In this document: in pieces, positions 50,892 through 59,940 of the stretch
Layout: every line of letters starts with the position of its first letter
Numbering within the stretch: position 1 is the stretch's first letter
Source: Claveliimonas ammoniilytica
Lineage (GTDB): Bacteria > Bacillota > Clostridia > Lachnospirales > Lachnospiraceae
Assembly: GCF_025567415.1 (NCBI RefSeq)
Contig: NZ_JAOQJV010000008.1
Span: forward strand, 48,909-112,908
DNA length: 64,000 bases
Direction of reading: 5' to 3'
Notes under the pieces: generated by a model
Told to the model about the DNA's origin: nothing
The model's database searches: none
The model's input: the letters and a program-made list of their open reading frames with translations, nothing else
Position numbers and translations under genes: made by a program

Positions 50892-52127
50892 TTAGACTCG
50901 ATACAAATTCTTATATCTTCTCTTATCCTTTGCCGCCAGAATCCCTGTTAATCCCAGGAACAATGCGCCTGTCATAAGCACTATGATCCAGGTAAATGTC
51001 GGCGTAGAATTCTTATAGATCACTCCGATCAACATCTGATATCCACTCATTACACCAATCCTTGTCACTTCCATCAGACCATGCACACGCCCTCTGTGGC
51101 TGGCTGGCATACGTCTGGTCAGATACGGACTCTCTGCCAGCATATTAGATACCTCGCCCCACGTCATCACGATCATTGCCACATAATAAAACGATATATG
51201 ACCGGCAAATACAAGAAAAATTCCATATCCAAACAGCATCATCAGATATCCATACATCGTCTTAACAGGCTCTGAAAATCTATGTAATAACTTGGTAAAT
51301 ATCGGTGTAAATATAACCACGATAATGCAGTTCACACTGGTAACTGTTCCATAGATCACTGCTCCGGTATCTCCATGCAGCCGCACAAGATCCATTGGCA
51401 CCAGATAATTATACATCTGATACATTGCGCCGTAACCGCTGGCTGTCAGGATATACAACAGAATCAGCCTGTTTTCCCGCAGGATCGTCCACAGACTCTC
51501 TCCATGGCGATTTGCCTGATAGACCGCCTTCTGGCTAATGTCTTTTACTGGTGTAATATTCTGCACAAATAGAAAAATCAAAACTGATGAAATCCCAATG
51601 GATATTCCACTGAGTAGAAACGCCAGCCACAGATAATTACGGAACATAAATCCTGCAACTGCCGAAGCCATAACGCCTCCCAGGTTGCCCATCAGATACT
51701 GCAACGAATATCCTCTCTCTCGATCCTCCGTCAGCGTAATATCTGCCGTCAGCGAATTATATGAAGGATTCTCCATATTCTGACAGGTAGATGCGATAAA
51801 CATCAGCACAATGGATTTACCGCTAAGCGGTATCAAGCCGCAGATAATATAACAGACCACCGATACAATATCCAGATAGACGATATTCATTTTCTTACTG
51901 AAACGGTCTGCCATTTTACCTCCGACCAAATTCGCCGGAATCGATAAAATCCCCATAAGCGCTGTTACCCATGCGACCTGCACCGCATTCATACCAAGCT
52001 TCTGACTCAGTATCATCGTCAGCATCGGTCGGACCATCGCGCCCATCGCCGTAACCAAACGGCCAAAACATAATATGTAATTCTCTCTTCTCAGACCTTT
52101 GTATTGTGATATGATATTGATATTCAT
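50892..52127 (-). CDS. Major facilitator superfamily transporter
   Basis: 411 residues with twelve hydrophobic helices. The cytoplasmic loop 2-3 motif reads LVGGKMADRFSKKMNI, the G-x-x-x-D-R-x-G/S-R/K-K signature of MFS drug-efflux-type carriers, and a second half contains MTWGEVSNMLAESPYLTRRM and HRGRVHG, the G-R repeat. It could be a multidrug or sugar-type exporter. The start overlaps the end of the HAD phosphatase gene by 4 bases (ATGA), so the two are coupled. Confidence 0.87.
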   Translation of the reverse strand: MNINIISQYKGLRRENYILCFGRLVTAMGAMVRPMLTMILSQKLGMNAVQVAWVTALMGILSIPANLVGGKMADRFSKKMNIVYLDIVSVVCYIICGLIPLSGKSIVLMFIASTCQNMENPSYNSLTADITLTEDRERGYSLQYLMGNLGGVMASAVAGFMFRNYLWLAFLLSGISIGISSVLIFLFVQNITPVKDISQKAVYQANRHGESLWTILRENRLILLYILTASGYGAMYQMYNYLVPMDLVRLHGDTGAVIYGTVTSVNCIIVVIFTPIFTKLLHRFSEPVKTMYGYLMMLFGYGIFLVFAGHISFYYVAMIVMTWGEVSNMLAESPYLTRRMPASHRGRVHGLMEVTRIGVMSGYQMLIGVIYKNSTPTFTWIIVLMTGALFLGLTGILAAKDKRRYKNLYRV

Positions 52128-52825
52128 GACATTTTCCTGATTAATTGAAATAAATCTTCTTCACTTCTGGCAATCGACGTGTGTTCTGGAATATCCTCTG
52201 GCACTTCACGTCCTCTCCGCTCTAACCAGATAGCATTCCAGCCTGCGCCGGTTGCTCCCAAAATATCCTTTTCATAAGAATCCCCTACATATACAATATC
52301 CTCCGGATTCTGCATCCCCATCTTTTTCATTGCATGTTCAAAGATTCCGCGTTCTGGTTTGTTGACGCCCACATCACCGGATACAAATATATACTCTGGA
52401 TTCACCCATCGTTCCAGATTCAGCGTCTTTATCTTTCTCCACTGATGCGCCGACGGTCCATTGGTAATAACGCCAAGCTTCATCCGCTCACCACAATATT
52501 CCAATATCTGCCGCATCTGATCCGATACCGTAATCTGGCTACCATAGTATACATAGCGTTCCTGATATCTTACCGCCTGCTCATCCGTAATCGGTAAATG
52601 AAACTCCTCCATGGCACGCTTAATACGGTAAATGTACATTTCTTCTTTTGTCATTTCACCCCGCCCCATGGCATCAAAACTCTCATCACTATAATAACGG
52701 TTCGCCTTAAATAAATCTACCAACGACACACCTTTTAATTCTCCAAATACATCCCTGCAAGCCTGGTCAAATACCACCTGTTGGTCATATATTGTGTCAT
52801 CCACATCAAATACTATTGCTTTCAT
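52124..52825 (-). CDS. HAD-superfamily hydrolase (YjjG/nucleotidase-like)
   Basis: 233 residues. Motif I DVDDTIYDQ, motif II VITNGPS, motif III lysine in GVNKPERGIF and motif IV YVGDSYEKDILGA are all present, with an alpha-helical cap of the C1 type. This is a soluble phosphatase, perhaps for nucleoside monophosphates or sugar phosphates. ATGA overlap with the MFS gene. Confidence 0.9.
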   Translation of the reverse strand: MKAIVFDVDDTIYDQQVVFDQACRDVFGELKGVSLVDLFKANRYYSDESFDAMGRGEMTKEEMYIYRIKRAMEEFHLPITDEQAVRYQERYVYYGSQITVSDQMRQILEYCGERMKLGVITNGPSAHQWRKIKTLNLERWVNPEYIFVSGDVGVNKPERGIFEHAMKKMGMQNPEDIVYVGDSYEKDILGATGAGWNAIWLERRGREVPEDIPEHTSIARSEEDLFQLIRKMS

Positions 52826-52953
52826 TATCCTTTTCTCCTCTTACCAGCTGATACATCTGTAATGCTTTCCTGCATTTCTTATACTCCGGATAATACTTCT
52901 CCACCTCCTGCTAAAATACAGTCGAATGGTTCATATGTCTCTATAATCTGTCA

Positions 52954-53736
52954 TCAAAATGTCTCTTCTATCTCAGCCATCCGCACGTGGAATCCATCTA
53001 GACACCAAGCCTCCACCTTCTTATCGTAACTATAATAGCCACTTTTCTCCGAGCAATCCCGAAGCCACATCAATACAGTGCGACGAAATGGATCTATGAT
53101 CCAGCACTCTCTTACTCCTGCTTTCTGATACTGTTCAAGTTTCGTGTTATAATCATAACTTGAATTGCTCACAGATACAACCTCTATTACCCAATCCGGT
53201 GCGCCTTCACATCCTTTATCCGTCAAAATATCTTCTCTGCATATCATAGAAATATCTGGTTCCACAATTACAGAATCATCCTGAAATAACCGCACACCAA
53301 AAGGTGCACTATATACCTTACATTTTCCTTTATGCTTTCTGATATAATCTTTTATCAAATACATAAGTTCTGAAACAATCCACTGATGCATGCGACTAGG
53401 CTGTCCCATCATATATAATCTACCATGAATCAGTTCCGCTCTGGTATGCTCCGATATACGTTTCCAATCTTCCTCCGTATATTCTCTTGCATAATATCGA
53501 TAAGGCTCCTCCCGGATCATCACAGGTCTGTGTTCAATTGCATTATAAGCAAACGGCATTCGATCTCCTGATAAAATAGCCTGTTCCATTGCCAGTAATC
53601 CCTCGTAGGAATACTCTTTCGTTTGTTCCAATAATATTGCCTTCACATCCTCTTGTTTTATACCGGTAAATTCTGCAATATCTTCATAAGACATCTTCTT
53701 TAATAATCTCTTTTCATTCAGTTCCTTAATATCCAT
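52954..53736 (-). CDS. Uma2-family putative endonuclease with N-terminal HTH-like region
   Basis: 260 residues. Residues about 75-250 match Uma2 (DUF820), a PD-(D/E)XK-like fold: ELIHGRLYMMGQPSRMHQWI, VEPDISMIC, APDWVIEVVSVSNSSYDYNTKL and YQKAGVRECWIID. The acidic residues and the lysine of the nuclease core are present. The first 60 residues (LLKKMSYEDIAEFTGIKQED) resemble a small helix-turn-helix. The family is widespread and its targets are not known. A 128-base gap holding a short frame remnant (EVEKYYPEYKKCRKALQMYQ) separates it from the HAD gene. Confidence 0.85.
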   Translation of the reverse strand: MDIKELNEKRLLKKMSYEDIAEFTGIKQEDVKAILLEQTKEYSYEGLLAMEQAILSGDRMPFAYNAIEHRPVMIREEPYRYYAREYTEEDWKRISEHTRAELIHGRLYMMGQPSRMHQWIVSELMYLIKDYIRKHKGKCKVYSAPFGVRLFQDDSVIVEPDISMICREDILTDKGCEGAPDWVIEVVSVSNSSYDYNTKLEQYQKAGVRECWIIDPFRRTVLMWLRDCSEKSGYYSYDKKVEAWCLDGFHVRMAEIEETF

Positions 53737-53853
53737 ACCGTTCCCTCCTTGTATCTATTTTATTTCTGTAAATTAATTATGTCAATAGTTATTGCTTATT
53801 ATTTTATCTACGGTAGATATTTCGATATATCTATTAAATCACCTTTTTATTTT

Positions 53854-53928
53854 CGCAAGAACTTCTTAAGAAATTTTCCGATTCTTTTAGAGAAATAACA
53901 TACTCCTGTCATATTTCTTCTCTATACT
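53854..53928 (+). promoter_or_regulatory. Promoter of small RNA C
   Basis: CGCAAG-AACTT-CTTAAG (53854-53870), 52 bases, TATACT (53923-53928). The repeat CATACTC-CTGT-CATATTT (53899-53916) ends 6 bases before the -10. Confidence 0.65.
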
Positions 53929-53933
53929 GTAAA

Positions 53934-54079
53934 ACAGATAGTTAAAGAACAGTTAACTATCACCCTCATAGAAGTTGAACACTGTACCAGACCATACAGT
54001 GTTGCACTTTACTCTCATTCCTTTTAGATAACTATAGTAACCGAAAATCCCTCGCAGCCAGCCACTGCGAGGGATTTTT
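53934..54079 (+). ncRNA. Small RNA family member C
   Basis: Hairpin 1: GATAGTTAA / TTAACTATC, a covarying change from the GATAGTTG copies. Linker CACCCTCATAGAAGT. Hairpin 2: AACACTGTA / TACAGTGTT. Conserved CTCTCATTCCTTTTAGATAA. Terminator AATCCCTCGCAG / CTGCGAGGGATT with TTTTT (54046-54078). Ends about 12 bases before the sequences of copy D begin. Confidence 0.72.
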
Positions 54080-54136
54080 CATTTTTAAAATTTGAACTAT
54101 TTGAATAGAAAGTTTCTATTTCTTTCACAAACTGAA

Positions 54137-54166
54137 CACACTTCTGTCACATTTTCTCATTATACT
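54137..54166 (+). promoter_or_regulatory. Promoter of small RNA D
   Basis: CACACTT-CTGT-CACATTT (54137-54154), 6 bases, TATACT (54161-54166). No TTAAG-type box is found at the 52-base distance; TTGAA repeats (54092 and 54101) lie there instead. Confidence 0.55.
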
Positions 54167-54171
54167 TAACG

Positions 54172-54316
54172 TCAGATAGTTGAGGACAGACAACTATCTA
54201 ACCTCACAAAGTAGTACACTGTAATCAGTATTTAACAGTGTTATGCTTTACTCTCATTCCTTTAGTAACTTTTAAAAAAACGAAACCCGTTAGCCCTATG
54301 GTTAGCGGGTTTTCGC
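54172..54316 (+). ncRNA. Small RNA family member D
   Basis: Hairpin 1: GATAGTTG / CAACTATC. Linker TAACCTCACAAAGT. Hairpin 2: CACTGT / ACAGTG with AAAGT base. Conserved CTCTCATTCCTTTAG, but then TAACTTTTAAA rather than ATAACTATA. Terminator AACCCGTTAGCC / GGTTAGCGGGTT with TTTTC (54282-54313). In tandem with copy C; convergent with the SulP gene. Confidence 0.7.
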
Positions 54317-54330
54317 TGTTTTAATGTATC

Positions 54331-55977
54331 CTAATTTTCTATAATCTCTTCCGCTCGTTTCAGTGCCGCCGATATGTTCGGGCAGAAATTCTCTTCACCC
54401 ACGACTTCTACAAAGCCTGATTTCTGCATTACTTTCATTGGCTGCTCATTTACATGTGAGAACACCACTGTAATTCCCTTCGATTCACATACGCAGATCA
54501 GATCCTGCAACGCATTCATTGCCGTACTGTCAATTGCCGGAACACTTCTCATACGAAGTACCAGACAAGTAGTAAAATCTTTTACCACGATATGCTCAAT
54601 TGCATCAGCCGCACCGAAGAATAATGGTCCCGTAATCTCATAAACACGGATCTGTAACGGAAGTTTTCGAAGCTGTTCAGCCACATCCTGCGTGTCATCA
54701 TCTACGTATGTCCAGCTTTCGGCATGCGTTTCTTCGCTCATTCGTTTGATAAACAGCAGACAAGCAAGCACCATACCAATCTCAATCGCAACTACCAGAT
54801 CAAAAATCACAGTCAATACAAACGTACTGATCAATACGATAATATCACTCTTCGGAGCTGTCTTGATCAGATGGACAAATGTTCGCCACTGACACATATT
54901 ATAGGCAACAATAAAAAGAATTGCTGCAATCGTCGGCATCGGAATCATTCCCGCAAATGGCATCAGCACCACCAGTACAATGACCAGTGTAATTGAATGT
55001 ACCATTCCGGCAATCGGTGTTCGCCCACCGTTTTTGATATTCGCTGCTGTTCTTGCAATTGCTCCCGTAGCCGGAATTCCGCCAAATAATGCAGATGCGA
55101 TATTACCGGCTCCCTGTGCCACAAGCTCCATATCAGAACGATGCTTTCCATTAATCATTCCATCCGCTACTACACAGGACAAAAGCGATTCAATCGCCGC
55201 AAGAACCGCTATCGTAAATGCATTTGGCAACGCATTCTGTACAATCTGCAGGTTTACTGCCGGTAGATGGAATGATGGCAGTGCATTACTGATCGTATAA
55301 AGATTACCGATTGTTGCCACCTGAAGCGGCAGACATTTTACCATTAAGATTCCTGCAATAACCGCTAAAAGCGATCCCGGAATTTTCTTAAATATCATCG
55401 GTGAAATGATTAGAATTATCAGACTCACTACTCCTACAATTACCGCATCTGTATTAATTGTTGCGATATTTTCTACAAATGTTTTCAGCTTCTCGGTAGT
55501 CTCAATCGGCTTTACGCCATCCGGATAAACAACACCAAAGAAATCTTTCAACTGACCGATAACAATCGTAACAGCAATTCCCGAAGTAAATCCTGTCGTG
55601 ATTGTATATGGGATAAATTTAATCAAGCTTCCAAAATGACAGATTCCCATCAGAATCAGAAAGACACCTGCCAGAATGGTTGATATCACAAGTCCGTCTA
55701 ATCCATCTTTCGCCACAATACCTGCAACAATCGTTGCGAATGCAGCCGTCGGTCCTGCAATCTGCACACTGCTTCCGCCAAGTACGGAAATAACAAATCC
55801 CGCTACAATAGCAGTAAAAATTCCGGCCTCCGGTCCTACTCCGGATGCAAGTGCCAACGCAATAGACAACGGAAGTGCAATAATTGCAACGATGATTCCC
55901 GCCGTCACATCTTTTACAAACTGACCCCGGTCATATGTTTTCAGCGAAGTCAGCAACATTGGTTTCAATGAATTCAT
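54331..55977 (-). CDS. SulP-family anion transporter with STAS domain
   Basis: 548 residues. About 11-14 membrane helices contain the SulP signatures (DVTAGIIVAIIALPLSIALA, QIAGPTAAFATIV, FGGIPATGAIARTAANIKNG). The C-terminal STAS domain (about 435-545) includes VLRMRSVPAIDSTAMNALQ with the serine often phosphorylated in anti-sigma-antagonist folds. Substrates in the family are sulfate, bicarbonate or dicarboxylates; none can be chosen from the sequence. Single gene. Confidence 0.92.
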   Translation of the reverse strand: MNSLKPMLLTSLKTYDRGQFVKDVTAGIIVAIIALPLSIALALASGVGPEAGIFTAIVAGFVISVLGGSSVQIAGPTAAFATIVAGIVAKDGLDGLVISTILAGVFLILMGICHFGSLIKFIPYTITTGFTSGIAVTIVIGQLKDFFGVVYPDGVKPIETTEKLKTFVENIATINTDAVIVGVVSLIILIISPMIFKKIPGSLLAVIAGILMVKCLPLQVATIGNLYTISNALPSFHLPAVNLQIVQNALPNAFTIAVLAAIESLLSCVVADGMINGKHRSDMELVAQGAGNIASALFGGIPATGAIARTAANIKNGGRTPIAGMVHSITLVIVLVVLMPFAGMIPMPTIAAILFIVAYNMCQWRTFVHLIKTAPKSDIIVLISTFVLTVIFDLVVAIEIGMVLACLLFIKRMSEETHAESWTYVDDDTQDVAEQLRKLPLQIRVYEITGPLFFGAADAIEHIVVKDFTTCLVLRMRSVPAIDSTAMNALQDLICVCESKGITVVFSHVNEQPMKVMQKSGFVEVVGEENFCPNISAALKRAEEIIEN

Positions 55978-56071
55978 TTGTAAGTGTTTCCTCTCTTTTT
56001 CTCATACTTTTAAACTACAACAATCTTCAAAGTATAACATAGGATGAAACTAAAATGAATCATGTTCTCCT

Positions 56072-56548
56072 TTATATACAATTTTTCTTATTTTTCTTTC
56101 TCCGATCCAACGTTTCTAACAAACCACTGTACTTATCCGTCAGTACGATCATCCACCCTTCTCTTGTCCTTGGCACACTCCTGAGTGTCACCGGCCACAT
56201 ATGATTTCGGATCACATCTCGCTCCACACGGTTCAGACGGAATATCTTTCCTGCATTCTTATATGCCTTCTCAGCATGGGTAAATCCATGCAATCGCTCA
56301 CCGGTCTCTCTGGCATGCGTATGCCAGTCATATAAGAACAGATCATGCAGCATCCCGGCTCTTGCCGCCGATTTTGCATCCAGATGTAATTTCTTGCAGA
56401 TAATATAATTAAAATATGCTACCCGCATACAATGCTTATAGCAAGAGGTATCGCCATGATGCGGATACTTCTTCATCCGAAGTACAACAGGATGCTCTGC
56501 CACATCCTGGATTGTTCGATAGAACTCTCTAAACTCTTTTTGATCCAT
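56072..56548 (-). CDS. HD-domain phosphohydrolase
   Basis: 158 residues from ATG 56548, which has GGGGGAG upstream. Metal ligands of the HD fold are seen in DTSCYKHCMRVAYFN, AGMLHDLFLYDW and a following HARETGERLHGFTHA. The C-terminal part is short and basic. Members hydrolyse nucleotides or phosphoesters. It lies 29 bases downstream of acyP and may share its message. Confidence 0.82.
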   Translation of the reverse strand: MDQKEFREFYRTIQDVAEHPVVLRMKKYPHHGDTSCYKHCMRVAYFNYIICKKLHLDAKSAARAGMLHDLFLYDWHTHARETGERLHGFTHAEKAYKNAGKIFRLNRVERDVIRNHMWPVTLRSVPRTREGWMIVLTDKYSGLLETLDRRKKNKKNCI

Positions 56549-56600
56549 CTTTATCCACTCCCCCTGGATCATTTAATCAGTATTATCTCTAATACTTTTT

Positions 56601-56876
56601 CTAATATTTGATCTGAAATCCTTTTTCATCTTCCCGAATCGGTATCTCCTCACTGTCCATCCATTCAATCCGGATAAAATGATCAGTATTTAGCCTCACA
56701 AGCAGTTTGTTGATCATTCCCTCGCTTCCCTGCACTTCCATAGTAACTGTGCCATCATACTCATTCTTCGCCCATCCGGTAAGACCAAGAGATCCTGCTG
56801 CCAGCCTGGCCGTATAGCGGAACCCTACGCCCTGTACCCTTCCGTGAAATGTGATTCTTTTTCGTATTTCTCCCAT
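56601..56876 (-). CDS. acyP: Acylphosphatase
   Basis: 91 residues. Catalytic arginine and loop in HGRVQGVGFRY (about 11-21), and the asparagine strand in GLTGWAKNEYDGTVTMEVQG. Complete for the family, which hydrolyses acyl phosphates such as acetyl phosphate or carbamoyl phosphate. Confidence 0.95.
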   Translation of the reverse strand: MGEIRKRITFHGRVQGVGFRYTARLAAGSLGLTGWAKNEYDGTVTMEVQGSEGMINKLLVRLNTDHFIRIEWMDSEEIPIREDEKGFQIKY

Positions 56877-56926
56877 CAGTACCCCTTTTCTTTTTTACTG
56901 TATACTTATCATCATTTTCAGTCGAT

Positions 56927-57949
56927 TTAATAACGGTTATGCACATCTTCTGCAAAACACATCATGTCTTTGACTTCGATCACAGTACCATCATCCAACA
57001 CTGCTTTACCATTCATGCGTCCAAATACCTGATGCTGATCCGATTCTATAATCAGTGCATTTGTCCTCGCCGCACGGTCAAGAACCGGTTCAAAATTCAT
57101 CTCGAATCTACCATCACTGGATGTAAACTTCCACGGTTTCATATAATCTCCATCCGGAATATGGAATGTTACATCGTCCAGTTTGTGACATTTTCCATCA
57201 TAAAAAAGCATATTTTCCGATGCTGCTGTAGTGTCTCCAAATCCATATCCGATATTAAAACCAAATGGCTTTCCATCTATCATCTGATTGCCGGAACCCC
57301 AGTACCAGCGATTATCATAAGTCCATACACCGCGTCCCCAATCCAAAGTTCCAAAATCAGTACTCGGATCAAATCGATATATTTTTCCATCATATTCCAT
57401 CTTACCTTTTGCCGGCATACAATTGATCTTCTGATTATAATAAAATGCTGTTTTCTTTTCCTTCCATGGTGTCGCAATTACCATTGTATCCATCTTAGGC
57501 TGAACTAGCGTAATATCACAACGGAAGGTCTTACCCTGATAGAAATTATCGAATTTACATCGGATACGTCTCTGTCCTTCTTCCAGCGTATATTCCATAT
57601 GCAAACGCTTGTCCCGATAGACTATGTCGCCATGCCTGGAATCCGAAGGCATCTGCATTTTCCCCATTGGAAATGCATTGAGAATCGTCTCTGTATGTTC
57701 CCATCCTTCTTTAAAATTCAGCAAAGACACGGACTGCAGACCAATATATCCGTCATCTGACAAGGTAAATGCACCCGCAAAGTCTTCATTTAGTACCAGA
57801 TAATAATCCCATTCCTTGATCCTCATACGGGGAGCTTTGATCTGTTTACGGTCATATGTCTGCACCAGACTTTTTGACCAGCCAGGCTCTCTAAGCGATC
57901 CATCTTCTTTAAGTAACGGCTGCTTTGTAACCACTTCATGGTTTCTCAT
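56927..57949 (-). CDS. DUF2804 domain-containing protein
   Basis: 340 residues, one domain across the whole length. Typical points are the N-terminal KQPLLKEDGSLREPGWSKSL, the central FDPSTDFGTLDWGRGVWTYDN and WYWGSGNQMIDGKPFGFNIG and the C-terminal FGRMNGKAVLDDGTVIEV. The fold resembles lipocalin-like carotenoid synthase (CrtC/AttH) proteins; enzyme activity is unproven in bacteria. Cytoplasmic. Precedes acyP in the same direction. Confidence 0.82.
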   Translation of the reverse strand: MRNHEVVTKQPLLKEDGSLREPGWSKSLVQTYDRKQIKAPRMRIKEWDYYLVLNEDFAGAFTLSDDGYIGLQSVSLLNFKEGWEHTETILNAFPMGKMQMPSDSRHGDIVYRDKRLHMEYTLEEGQRRIRCKFDNFYQGKTFRCDITLVQPKMDTMVIATPWKEKKTAFYYNQKINCMPAKGKMEYDGKIYRFDPSTDFGTLDWGRGVWTYDNRWYWGSGNQMIDGKPFGFNIGYGFGDTTAASENMLFYDGKCHKLDDVTFHIPDGDYMKPWKFTSSDGRFEMNFEPVLDRAARTNALIIESDQHQVFGRMNGKAVLDDGTVIEVKDMMCFAEDVHNRY

Positions 57950-57981
57950 CTAACTCACCCTTTCCAATTTATATCATCATA

Positions 57982-58569
57982 TTATTCATCAATAACATGT
58001 CCCAGCGCAATATGTTCTTCCACAATTTGCTTCATCCATTCCCAGACTTCTGGAGAGGTCTCTTTAATTTTTTCGTTTCTTTTATAAATCTGAGATTTCT
58101 TTACATGATGCTCTGTCCAACTCTTCCCATTGCTCTCATGATTCAAAAGCAGAGGCTGGAAATTATCAAGCAAATGCGCAAACTTGGCATCATCACTTTC
58201 ATATGCTTCAAACTCATCCCACAGTTCTCTGAAATAACCACCCTGATCTTCCGGAAGCATACCAAAGATCCGGTCCGCTGCTGCCACTTCTCTCGCACGT
58301 TTAGTCTTTGCGCCCTCTGCATCGTATGCATACGTATCACCCGCATCGATTTCTACCAGATCATGGATCAGTACCATGATCATAACTTTCATCACATCCA
58401 CATCCTCTGCCACATATTCTTTCAGAAGAAATGCAGCAATTGCCAGATGCCAGGAATGCTCTGCATCATTCTCCTTTCTCTTTCCATCTGCAAGATACGT
58501 CTGTCGGAAGATATTTTTCACTTTATCAATCTCCATTAAAAAAGCAATCTGTTGTTTCATTCTGTCCAT
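57982..58569 (-). CDS. HD-domain protein (5'-nucleotidase YfbR-like group)
   Basis: 195 residues from ATG 58569, which has GAGGGTG 7 bases upstream. HD motifs: ENDAEHSWHLAIAAFLL, MVLIHDLVEIDAGDTYAYD and a late DNFQPLLLN. The E(N/D)xxEHS and HDxxE pattern places it in the HD_3/YfbR group, which dephosphorylates deoxynucleoside monophosphates. No partner gene is obvious; DUF2804 lies 32 bases downstream. Confidence 0.87.
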   Translation of the reverse strand: MDRMKQQIAFLMEIDKVKNIFRQTYLADGKRKENDAEHSWHLAIAAFLLKEYVAEDVDVMKVMIMVLIHDLVEIDAGDTYAYDAEGAKTKRAREVAAADRIFGMLPEDQGGYFRELWDEFEAYESDDAKFAHLLDNFQPLLLNHESNGKSWTEHHVKKSQIYKRNEKIKETSPEVWEWMKQIVEEHIALGHVIDE

Positions 58570-58711
58570 TTTGGACACCCTCTTTCTGTATTTTCCCATA
58601 TTTTATACAGGTTCTTATACTGCAGATTGTACCCTTTTCAGACGGTTGGTGCAACCCATTCTGCCGGATAAAATTACGACGCGGTCTGCGAACTTTTCTT
58701 CTTCATTTCTC

Positions 58712-59236
58712 TTAAAACATCCCGGCAAGCACCACACTGGCTGCAATTCCGGCAAATGTAGCAATCAATGCTCCCGGTAGTGTATACCTGCTTTTTCTTA
58801 CTTTTGCAGTCATAAAATACACGCTCATCGTATAAAATATCGTCTCCGTACACGCCATACTGATGGATGCAATAAGTCCAATTCTTGAATCTGTTCCATA
58901 CTCTTTATACAAATCCAGTAACAGACCTGTTGCCGCTGATGATGAGAACATCTTCACCACCGTAAGCGGTACTAATTCCCCAGGAAATCCAATATGATCC
59001 GTCATACTTCCAATCCACATACCTATCGTTTCCAGAAGTCCTGACGCCCTCAGAATGCCTACCGCTATCATCAGAGCCAGCATTGTCGGCATGATTTTTA
59101 TTACGGTCTGAAATCCGCTGTTTGCACCCTTAATAAAGCTTTCATATACATCCACATGTTGGGTCACTCCATAGCACACAATTCCCAGAATAATAACCGG
59201 AATAATCATATCTGAACAAAATAAAAAAAGTCTCAT
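58712..59236 (-). CDS. spmB: Spore maturation protein B
   Basis: 174 residues from ATG 59236, four bases after the spmA stop. Membrane protein with the nucleoside-recognition (Gate) domain: GANSGFQTVIKIMPTMLALM, VKMFSSSAATGLLLDLY and SMACTETIFYTMSVYF. In bacilli SpmA and SpmB are needed for dehydration of the spore core and heat resistance. A longer frame to 59302 lies inside spmA. Paired with spmA, which supports a sporulating host. Confidence 0.9.
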   Translation of the reverse strand: MRLFLFCSDMIIPVIILGIVCYGVTQHVDVYESFIKGANSGFQTVIKIMPTMLALMIAVGILRASGLLETIGMWIGSMTDHIGFPGELVPLTVVKMFSSSAATGLLLDLYKEYGTDSRIGLIASISMACTETIFYTMSVYFMTAKVRKSRYTLPGALIATFAGIAASVVLAGMF

Positions 59237-59237
59237 A

Positions 59238-59825
59238 TTACCGCTTCCTGTCCATAATTTTAAAATAAACAATCCCCACCAAAGTGCTGATACTGGTAGC
59301 AATAATCCCCGCCCCTACAATCGATGCCGGATTCACACTTCCATACTGGCTTCTATATGCAATTACATTTACCGGTATCAACTGAAGTGATGAAATATTT
59401 AAGATCAGGAAGTTACACATTTCATTACTTGCAATGCCTTTCAGGCTCCTTCTGCTCTCTTCGAGCTTCGCCAGTTCCTCCATTGCCTGAAGTCCCGCCG
59501 GTGTAGCTGCCCATCCAAGTCCCAGTATATTGGCAATAATATTAGTCGTAATATATTTATTGGCCGGATGATTTTTCGGTAACTGCGGAAACAGAAAATG
59601 TATCACCGGTTGCATTTTCCCGGACATTTTTTCTACCAGTCCGGCGTCTTCTGCAATCTGCATCAGTCCACACCAAAAGGCCATTACTCCAAGCATCGTA
59701 ATGCATAGAGTAACAGCCTCCTTTGATGAATCAAGTGCAGCATTGGAAATATCAGATACATTTCCGGTAACCACACTGTACAATATTCCGGCTATAATCA
59801 TGCCCGACCATAATATATTCAGCAT
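59238..59825 (-). CDS. spmA: Spore maturation protein A
   Basis: 195 residues from ATG 59825 (MLNILWSGMIIAGIL), which has GGTGAT upstream and matches the usual N-terminus; the frame runs to 59906 without a ribosome site. Gate-domain membrane protein with ALDSSKEAVTLCITMLGVMA, FPQLPKNHPANKYITTNIIA and NILGLGWAATPAGLQAMEEL. Works with SpmB, which follows at once. Confidence 0.9.
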   Translation of the reverse strand: MLNILWSGMIIAGILYSVVTGNVSDISNAALDSSKEAVTLCITMLGVMAFWCGLMQIAEDAGLVEKMSGKMQPVIHFLFPQLPKNHPANKYITTNIIANILGLGWAATPAGLQAMEELAKLEESRRSLKGIASNEMCNFLILNISSLQLIPVNVIAYRSQYGSVNPASIVGAGIIATSISTLVGIVYFKIMDRKR

Positions 59826-59940
59826 CTCATCACCAGTTTTGTTCATTGCTTCATATATATGTCCGTCAAAGCCGATTATACCAATTCCGAGCACATTAAC
59901 CGACATTGTAAAGTAATAGTATCTCGCAACTTTAATACTT

